This document shows, one piece after another, positions 36,757 to 41,862 of a DNA stretch of 41,862 bases. Made by a program: the position numbers and the translations under genes. The notes beneath the pieces are model-generated. The model made no database searches, was not told the origin of the DNA, and saw nothing but the letters and a program-made list of their open reading frames with translations. The DNA is from an uncultured Paracoccus sp. Its GTDB lineage: Bacteria > Pseudomonadota > Alphaproteobacteria > Rhodobacterales > Rhodobacteraceae. Positions within the stretch are counted from its first letter, which is position 1, and each line of letters opens with the position of its first letter. The DNA lies in the NCBI RefSeq assembly GCF_947496875.1, contig NZ_CANMEH010000020.1:1-41862 (forward strand). The letters are read 5' to 3'.

Positions 36757-37317
36757 ATGAATGCTCTGAACATCGCACAGGGTGCGAGCAGCCACTCCGC
36801 GTATGATCTGCGCGACCCCAACGCGCAGATCGAGGAACGGCACACGCTTGCGGTCCTGGTGGACAACGAATCAGGCGTGCTGGCCCGGGTGATCGGCCTG
36901 TTCTCGGGCCGCGGCTACAACATCGACAGCCTGACGGTGGCCGAAACCGACCATGCGGGGCATCTGTCACGGATCACCATCGTGACGCGGGGGACCCCCT
37001 CAGTGATCGAGCAGATCAAGGCGCAGCTTGGCCGGATCGTTCCCGTTCACCAGGTCAACGACCTGACGGTCGAGGGGCCGTTCGTCGAACGCGAACTTGG
37101 GTTGTTCAAGGTTTGCGGAACGGGCGACAAGCGGGTCGAAGCGCTTCGGATTGCCGATATCTATCGCGCGAAAGTCGTCGATTCGACGCTGGAGAGCTTT
37201 GTCTTCGAGATCACCGGATCGCCGGAAAAGCTGGATGCGTTCGCGGACATGATGCGGCCCTTGGGGTTGTGCGACCAGGCGCGCACCGGGGTCGCAGCCC
37301 TCGCCCGCGGCGCCTGA
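36757..37317 (+). CDS. ilvN: Acetolactate synthase small (regulatory) subunit
   Basis: A 186-residue regulatory subunit with an ACT domain (HTLAVLVDNESGVLARVIGL, FSGRGYNIDSLTVAETD) and the C-terminal ACT-like half (ELGLFKVCGTGDKRVEALRI, then SFVFEITGSPEKLDAF). It gives valine feedback inhibition and stimulates IlvB. The gene forms an operon with ilvB and has a GGAG-type ribosome site. A 14-bp palindrome (TCCGGGCGCCCGGA) lies just after the stop but has no T tract. Confidence 0.97.
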   Translation: MNALNIAQGASSHSAYDLRDPNAQIEERHTLAVLVDNESGVLARVIGLFSGRGYNIDSLTVAETDHAGHLSRITIVTRGTPSVIEQIKAQLGRIVPVHQVNDLTVEGPFVERELGLFKVCGTGDKRVEALRIADIYRAKVVDSTLESFVFEITGSPEKLDAFADMMRPLGLCDQARTGVAALARGA

Positions 37318-37377
37318 CTCCGGGCGCCCGGATCAGACCTCCAACGGACGTCCCAAGTCAGGGGACTCGTCGCCTCG

Positions 37378-37668
37378 TCATGAGCAGGCCGCTGCCCCTG
37401 CCCGTCTGACCGGGTCCGATGGCGCGCGGGCTGCAGGCGTGCGCGCTGACGCACGACGCTCCTGCGCGCTCGCCCACCGCCTGACCCGGCGCGCATAGTG
37501 AAATCCGGCTGCGCGCTCTTCATCAAGGCGGACGATCTCGCCGCAATCCGGCCATCCATCGTCAATGAAATCACCTGAAGATTCCAAATAGGCCAAGCCG
37601 CCGTTGTTCTCGCACCAGATAACGGCACGCTGCTGCTCGGCACTGCTCCAGAGAATAACTCCGATCAA
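37378..37668 (-). CDS. Small conserved hypothetical protein
   Basis: A 96-residue cytoplasmic protein whose first 65 residues look conserved: IGVILWSSAEQQRAVIWCEN, GGLAYLESSGDFIDDGWPDC, GEIVRLDEERAAGFHYARRV. I recall similar short proteins in Rhodobacterales but know no function. The C-terminal 30 residues are low-complexity and may be a run-on tail. TTG 37668 has AGGAG 8 nt upstream; GTG 37686 is the alternative. Its core is clearly less GC-rich than its neighbours. It lies downstream of the M48 protease gene on the same strand. Confidence 0.6.
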   Translation of the reverse strand: MIGVILWSSAEQQRAVIWCENNGGLAYLESSGDFIDDGWPDCGEIVRLDEERAAGFHYARRVRRWASAQERRASARTPAARAPSDPVRRAGAAACS

Positions 37669-37762
37669 TGCTGCATCTCCTCTCACCCCTCGGCGGATTT
37701 ATGCCGACAAATAGGCGAGTGAGATACCGAATATTCCCCTCAGGGCGTGTGACGTTGCGTCA

Positions 37763-37778
37763 GTTGCTAAAATGCAAC
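37763..37778 (-). terminator. Hairpin after the M48 protease gene
   Basis: 5-bp stem GTTGC / GCAAC with the 6-nt loop TAAAAT, 9 bp downstream of the protease stop on the minus strand. No T run follows in that direction, so any termination is weak. Confidence 0.3.
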
Positions 37779-37786
37779 GAGATTTT

Positions 37787-38566
37787 CTAGGACGCGCGGC
37801 CGGACATGACGTCCGCCACAGCCCTGGTCACCTGCTGCTCGCGGGCGGCACGGCTGGGATGCGAGCCGAGGATGCGGTCACCCGGATCCGGCATGCGCGC
37901 GAAGAACCGCGCGCCCCGGGCAGGATCATAGCCGCCCTTGAACGCGATGATGGCCCCCAGATAGTCGGACTGCAGTTCCCATTCCTTGGAATAGTACCGG
38001 GCGCCGACCTGCGCGCCGACCCGCTGCGCAACCTCCAGCGACGACGGGTCGACCCCGCTGGCCGCCGCGATGCCGGTCAGGATCACCGCCCCGGCCGACG
38101 CCGCATTCTGGCGTTGCGACAGATGGTTGAGGATGTGGTGGGACGCCTCGTGCCCGACGACAAAGGCGATCTCGTCATCGTTCTGCGCCGCCGCCAGCAG
38201 GGACAGGGTGAACCCGATGACCGGCCGCCCGTCGCGGCCGATGGTCTGGAACGCGTTCGGTTCCAGCCCGGGACGGTCGTCGACGACGAACTGGTAATCG
38301 CAGTTGATCGGTGTCGTCCGACGCAGCAGGCACTCGCGCTCGATGGCCGGTTCCATGGTCCGGATCACCGTCACGAAACTGCGGGCGGCCTCTTCGGGGG
38401 ACTGATAGGCCGGCGCTGGCGCGGTCGCGGCCGGTTCCGGTTGGGTCCGCGCGACCGGTACCTGGACGGGCCCTCGAGCGGGTTGCGTCACGACCACCGG
38501 GGCGACGCACCCCGACAGGATCGTCGCCATCAGAGCGCCTGCTGCCAGTGTCCGGACGGTCATCAT
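37787..38566 (-). CDS. M48-family lipoprotein metalloprotease
   Basis: A 259-residue lipoprotein: signal peptide with lipobox I-L-S-G-C, then a Pro/Ala-rich linker, then an M48 peptidase core with zinc motif HEASH in VGHEASHHILNHLSQRQNAA and a downstream E-x3-D (ELQSDYLGAI) for the third ligand. Related to BepA/LoiP/YcaL-type periplasmic proteases that guard outer-membrane assembly; which one is unclear. CAGGG lies before ATG 38566; GTG 38575 is an alternative start. Confidence 0.9.
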   Translation of the reverse strand: MMTVRTLAAGALMATILSGCVAPVVVTQPARGPVQVPVARTQPEPAATAPAPAYQSPEEAARSFVTVIRTMEPAIERECLLRRTTPINCDYQFVVDDRPGLEPNAFQTIGRDGRPVIGFTLSLLAAAQNDDEIAFVVGHEASHHILNHLSQRQNAASAGAVILTGIAAASGVDPSSLEVAQRVGAQVGARYYSKEWELQSDYLGAIIAFKGGYDPARGARFFARMPDPGDRILGSHPSRAAREQQVTRAVADVMSGRAS

Positions 38567-38728
38567 GATGTGCACCCTGCCTGTTCAACCTGTTGTCGCC
38601 ATGCCCGTTCGCGGCTGGTCGGCCCAGCGTATCGCTGTTCGCGGGGCCGCGCCATGCGAACGGGTTGCGTACGCCGTCCTCTCACGCGAGAGTTCTGGCA
38701 AAACGGAAAGCGATCGCAAAGGCCCAAC

Positions 38729-38971
38729 ATGTTCACCATCGAACACGACTTCGATGCCACGGTGATCACCCTGATCGACGAGGTGCGCCAGGGCCGCAGA
38801 CCTCTGCTGGAGGATGTCGTCATCACCGCCTTCGATGACCGGGTGACGCTGAGCCAGACAGATGCGGACACCGACGCGACCAGCACCATCACGCTGAGCA
38901 TCGAACAACTCGACGAGTTGCGGGCCGCCCTGAATCTGCCCGAGGGGAACTATCGGCTGATCCAACGCTGA
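38729..38971 (+). CDS. Small conserved hypothetical protein
   Basis: An 80-residue acidic protein, FTIEHDFDATVITLIDE at its start and R-A-A-L-N-L-P-E-G-N-Y-R-L-I at its end, with no Cys and no membrane segment. I recognise its pattern (EDVVITAFDDRVTLSQ, then ITLS) from similar-sized Rhodobacterales proteins of unknown function. It is divergent from the M48 protease gene and followed by 131 bp with no gene. Confidence 0.75.
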   Translation: MFTIEHDFDATVITLIDEVRQGRRPLLEDVVITAFDDRVTLSQTDADTDATSTITLSIEQLDELRAALNLPEGNYRLIQR

Positions 38972-39102
38972 CCGGCAAGAACGGCGCTGTGCGGTGGCCG
39001 GCACCCGTGGGTTCGCCGCCACACCCGATCCAGGCCAACGCAGGCATCGCAACTCTCCCCATCCATGCAAGCCATCTCTCCCATGGAACCCTGAACATCC
39101 GC

Positions 39103-39852
39103 TTAATGATCCACCCACCACCGGCCCGAGATCGCGAGGCGCGCAGTCCCCAGCCGTCGCAAGAAGTCCGAGGGTGGCTCCGGCCCCTGCCCCCGCGCCA
39201 GCCGCCGCAGGGCCCGGCCGGCGGCAGCGCCCGGATAAAGCACCGCCCCCAGCCCGCGCGGCACCGCCCGGCGGCCGGTCGCGGCGCTAAGGAACGCAGC
39301 CATTCCGCTGTCGGCCAGTCCGCGACGCAAGGCCGGATCCTGCAGTCCAAGGCCCAGCGCCGCCAGGGCGGGCTCCGCCATGAGCCATGCGGAAAGGCCG
39401 GCACCCATCGCCTGCGCGTCGACCACCGGGTAAGCGGCGGCCGGCATCCGGACAGCCCGCGCGGCCAGTCGCATCAGCGTGCCGGCGGTTCTGTCGACAT
39501 AGTGCTCCAGCGCCTCGGCCGACCCGAAAGGCTCCCTCTCCGCGTCGCGCAACCGCGCCTGGGCGAGCGGGGCCAGCATGGCCGCGTCACGCCCCCACGC
39601 CTCATGCACCGCCTGCAGCAGGGCGTGGGCGGGCGGCTGGGCGTGGTCCAGCGCCGTCAGGTGGTCGATCCACCACTGCACCCGGATCTGGGCCAGCACC
39701 GGGTCACGCGCGCCAAGCGGTGCCCGGGCGAGTTCGAGGTTCAGTGCATACAGCGTCACCAGCCGTGCCCGTGCCTCGGCGGGGGCAAGCAAGGCCATCG
39801 CATGGCGGTCCGGGTCGGACTGGCGGAGGGCTGATAGAAGCGCGTCGGTCAT
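39103..39852 (-). CDS. Squalene/phytoene synthase family protein
   Basis: A 249-residue member of the trans-isoprenyl diphosphate synthase head-to-head family. It keeps the LYALNLELARAP region, QWWIDHL and an E-H-Y-V-D-R-T-A-G-T-L-M core, but the Asp-rich D-x3-D motifs of true phytoene synthases are largely absent. It is closer to the short NDUFAF6-like group tied to respiratory complex I assembly than to carotenoid enzymes; that is inference. ATG 39852 lacks a strong ribosome site. It starts 52 bp after cysS on the same strand, so it is probably cotranscribed. Confidence 0.8.
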   Translation of the reverse strand: MTDALLSALRQSDPDRHAMALLAPAEARARLVTLYALNLELARAPLGARDPVLAQIRVQWWIDHLTALDHAQPPAHALLQAVHEAWGRDAAMLAPLAQARLRDAEREPFGSAEALEHYVDRTAGTLMRLAARAVRMPAAAYPVVDAQAMGAGLSAWLMAEPALAALGLGLQDPALRRGLADSGMAAFLSAATGRRAVPRGLGAVLYPGAAAGRALRRLARGQGPEPPSDFLRRLGTARLAISGRWWVDH

Positions 39853-39904
39853 CCGAACAGAGCCTGTAGCTTCGCGACGTGTCGCGGGCGCGGCGGGACA
39901 GCCG

Positions 39905-41509
39905 TCAGTCCTGCACCCCGCGCCAGACAGTCCCGGCGGCCGTGTCACGCAGTTCGATCCCGAGTTCCGCGATCTTCACCCGAAGGGCGTCCGCCAGGGC
40001 ATAGTCCTTGTCCTGACGAGCGCGCCGGCGCTGGTCGATCAGCCCTGGAATATCGGCCTGATCCGCGGCAAGGGCAAGCTGACGGGTCAGTGTGGAGTCC
40101 GTGTCGAAACTCGAGATCACCCGTTCCTGCACCCCCAGGTGGCGCGCTGCGTCGCGGACGAGTTGACAGATCGCCGCCTGGTAAGCAGCCACCGACTCGT
40201 CCCCCGGCTGCACCGGATCCGGGGGATGATCCCCGGCGATGTCGTGCCAGACCGCGGCCCGAACCCGCGCGTAATCACGCCGAGCGTTGCGCACGTCATC
40301 CGGCATATCGGGTTCGTCCAGGATGGCGGAACCGGTGTCGGTCCGGGACAGACCGATGAACTCCAGCCCTGCCTTCAGGTCACGATACCGGCCCGTCTTC
40401 GAGAATTCCTTGAGCAGACGGAGATATTCGGACGTGTTCAGATCGTCTGCCAATGCTTCGATCAGCCCGGGCGCGATCTGGTCGGCAGGCGCGACCGTCC
40501 GTGTCTGGGCGGCATAATCGGCCAGGGTTCGCCGGCCCTCACGGACCTTGTCGGCGGTCCAGTCCATGGGCTTGCGATAATGCGTCATCAGGAAGACGTA
40601 GCGGATCACCGCCCCCGCCACGCCCTGGTCCAGCAGATCCCGGACAGTGAAGAAATTGCCGAGCGACTTCGACATCTTCTTGCCCTCGACCTGCAGCATC
40701 TCGTTGTGCAGCCAGATGCGCGCGAAATCCGCGTCCGGGTAGGCACAGCGGCTCTGAGCAAGTTCGTTCTCGTGATGCGGAAACTGCAGGTCGATTCCCC
40801 CTGCATGAATGTCGAAGCTGTCGCCCAGCAGGGCCGACGCCATCGCGCTGCACTCGATGTGCCAACCTGGCCGCCCCCGTCCCCACGGCGATTCCCACCC
40901 CGGGGTCGTGGCGTCGGACGGCTTCCACAACACGAAATCCATGGAATCGCGCTTGAAGGGCGCGACCTCGACCCGCGCGCCGGCGATCATGTCGTCGACG
41001 CTGCGACCGGACAGGCGTCCATAGGCGGGAAAGCTGCGCACGTCGAACAGCACGTGACCCTCGGCCACATAGGCGTGACGGTCGGCGATCAGTTCCTGTA
41101 TCATGGCGATCATCTGCGCGATGTAGTCTGTCGCGCGCGGCTCGGCCGCAGGCGTCACCTCACCCCGAAGCGACGGCCGCAGCGCCCCCAGCGCGTCCAT
41201 GTCGGCGTGGTACCAGCCGATCGTCTCGTCGGTGATCTCGCGGATGGGACGCCCGATGGCCGCTGCGCGTGCGTTGATCTTGTCATCGACGTCGGTGAAG
41301 TTGCGCACATAGCTGACGTGATCGGCGCCGTAGACATAGCGCAGCAGGCGATAGAGCACGTCGAACACCACGACCGGCCGCGCATTGCCCAGATGGGCAC
41401 GGTCATAGACGGTGGGACCACACAGATACATGCGGACATCGGTGGGATCAATGGGCGCAAGATCGACCTTGCCGCGGGTCAGGGTATCGGTCAGCCTGAT
41501 CTCGACCAT
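39905..41509 (-). CDS. cysS: Cysteine--tRNA ligase
   Basis: A 534-residue class Ia aminoacyl-tRNA synthetase. The zinc Cys in [10 protein letters not shown], the HIGH-type [49 protein letters not shown] and the KMSKS loop ([17 protein letters not shown]) are all present in order, followed by the anticodon-binding DALR region. Length is slightly above average. ATG 41509 has a good GGAGGA site; the frame is open upstream but not protein-like. It likely leads the squalene-synthase-like gene. Confidence 0.97.
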   Translation of the reverse strand: MVEIRLTDTLTRGKVDLAPIDPTDVRMYLCGPTVYDRAHLGNARPVVVFDVLYRLLRYVYGADHVSYVRNFTDVDDKINARAAAIGRPIREITDETIGWYHADMDALGALRPSLRGEVTPAAEPRATDYIAQMIAMIQELIADRHAYVAEGHVLFDVRSFPAYGRLSGRSVDDMIAGARVEVAPFKRDSMDFVLWKPSDATTPGWESPWGRGRPGWHIECSAMASALLGDSFDIHAGGIDLQFPHHENELAQSRCAYPDADFARIWLHNEMLQVEGKKMSKSLGNFFTVRDLLDQGVAGAVIRYVFLMTHYRKPMDWTADKVREGRRTLADYAAQTRTVAPADQIAPGLIEALADDLNTSEYLRLLKEFSKTGRYRDLKAGLEFIGLSRTDTGSAILDEPDMPDDVRNARRDYARVRAAVWHDIAGDHPPDPVQPGDESVAAYQAAICQLVRDAARHLGVQERVISSFDTDSTLTRQLALAADQADIPGLIDQRRRARQDKDYALADALRVKIAELGIELRDTAAGTVWRGVQD

Positions 41510-41665
41510 ACGGGTCCTCCGGGCGGGATGTCGACAGGACGGCGCGCCTCTCCCTTGGTGATCACGAACGGTCCGCAAGGTGGGGAAGAGACCGCGTGCG
41601 AAACCCCGCCTGTACCAGTGCAGCCCCGCCCCGGCAATCGCCGCGATGGTGCCAGCCCCACCCGC

Positions 41666-41694
41666 TTGATCCGGAGGCAACGCTGCGCTACGCG
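41666..41694 (+). promoter_or_regulatory. Possible tRNA-Ser promoter
   Basis: -35 TTGATC (41666-41671), 17-bp spacer, weak -10 TACGCG (41689-41694), ending 10 bp before the tRNA. Confidence 0.35.
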
Positions 41695-41704
41695 ATGACG
41701 CTGC

Positions 41705-41794
41705 GGAGGCGTGGCAGAGTGGTTGAATGCACCGGTCTTGAAAACCGACGTGGGCGCAAGTCCACCGTGGGTTCGAATCCCACCGCCTCCGCCA
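41705..41794 (+). tRNA. tRNA-Ser (anticodon TGA)
   Basis: A 90-nt class II tRNA with the long variable arm expected of serine tRNA. Acceptor stem GGAGGCG / CGCCTCC, anticodon loop CTTGAAA giving TGA, T-loop GGTTCGAATCC, G discriminator and encoded CCA. Confidence 0.97.
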
Positions 41795-41820
41795 CTTGCC
41801 CCCACGAAAGCGTTCTCCCG

Positions 41821-41842
41821 ATCCGGCTGCGGCCGGATTTTT
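41821..41842 (+). terminator. Rho-independent terminator of tRNA-Ser
   Basis: Perfect stem ATCCGGC / GCCGGAT, 4-nt loop, then a run of T, 26 bp after the tRNA. Confidence 0.92.
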
Positions 41843-41862
41843 CCGTTGTTTTCGAGGGTTAT

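Noticed and set aside
37319..37332. Palindrome TCCGGGCGCCCGGA after ilvN as a terminator
   Set aside because: A 14-bp perfect palindrome leaves no loop and no T tract follows; such GC palindromes occur by chance at this base composition.
39578..41698. A 706-codon open frame on the plus strand opposite cysS
   Set aside because: Shadow of cysS and the squalene-synthase-like gene.

Overview
The window is a high-GC chromosomal segment from an alphaproteobacterium, most likely Rhodobacterales (Paracoccus/Rhodobacter-like). The evidence is a TIGR02300/FYDLN acidic protein, a Bpt-type leucyl/arginyl-tRNA-protein transferase, a GatB/YqeY protein divergent from carA, an ilvB-ilvN pair, promoters of the TTGAC-N17/18-TAgggT kind, and several small proteins that look familiar from that order. 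Most of it is ordinary housekeeping sequence with accessory blocks between. No insertion sequence, prophage, integrase or CRISPR array is visible.

Layout. 1-4200: the end of a damaged small gene with an HEPN-like motif, an isoprenylcysteine-methyltransferase-like membrane protein, homoserine dehydrogenase, a GntR/FCD regulator, a YgjP-like metallopeptidase, and the FYDLN protein with a clean terminator. 4259-4381: tRNA-Ala(GGC) with its own promoter. 4488-7484 (minus strand): part of a Tad/Flp pilus locus (TPR protein, RcpA/CpaC secretin, small lipoprotein, two TadE-like pseudopilins). The 5' end of the TPR gene stops at about 7480-7493, exactly where the 3' half of a TRAP transporter DctM gene begins on the other strand. 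This is a rearrangement or assembly seam. 7482-9368: the DctM fragment and an AGE-family sugar epimerase. 9631-11548: YaiI/DUF188 and an AI-2E-family permease.

11694-14931 is a thiamine-precursor uptake operon: a promoter, a TPP riboswitch, ykoF, then ABC permease, ATPase and THI5-like binding protein with overlapping genes. 14932-15558 is an unexplained gap, followed by a lone class I PHA synthase (phaC).

17707-23912 is the most interesting block. Eight tightly packed genes encode an IorA-like 2Fe-2S protein, an IorB-like molybdopterin hydroxylase with a Tat signal, a small monoheme cytochrome c, a flavocytochrome c sulfide-dehydrogenase flavoprotein (FccB/SoxF-like), and SoxX, SoxY, SoxZ and SoxA. 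SoxB and SoxCD are absent, and SoxY does not end in the usual GGCGG. This reads as a periplasmic pathway in which a substrate is carried on SoxYZ by SoxXA and oxidised by a molybdenum hydroxylase and/or flavocytochrome, passing electrons to c-type cytochromes.

23913-41862: ExoD, a GNAT acetyltransferase, a coiled-coil membrane protein, YqeY, carA, a GT2 glycosyltransferase with an N-terminal MshEN-like (possible c-di-GMP) module, glnE, bpt, ilvB-ilvN, two small conserved proteins around a lipoprotein M48 protease, a squalene/phytoene-synthase-like protein, cysS, and tRNA-Ser(TGA) with a strong terminator at the right edge.
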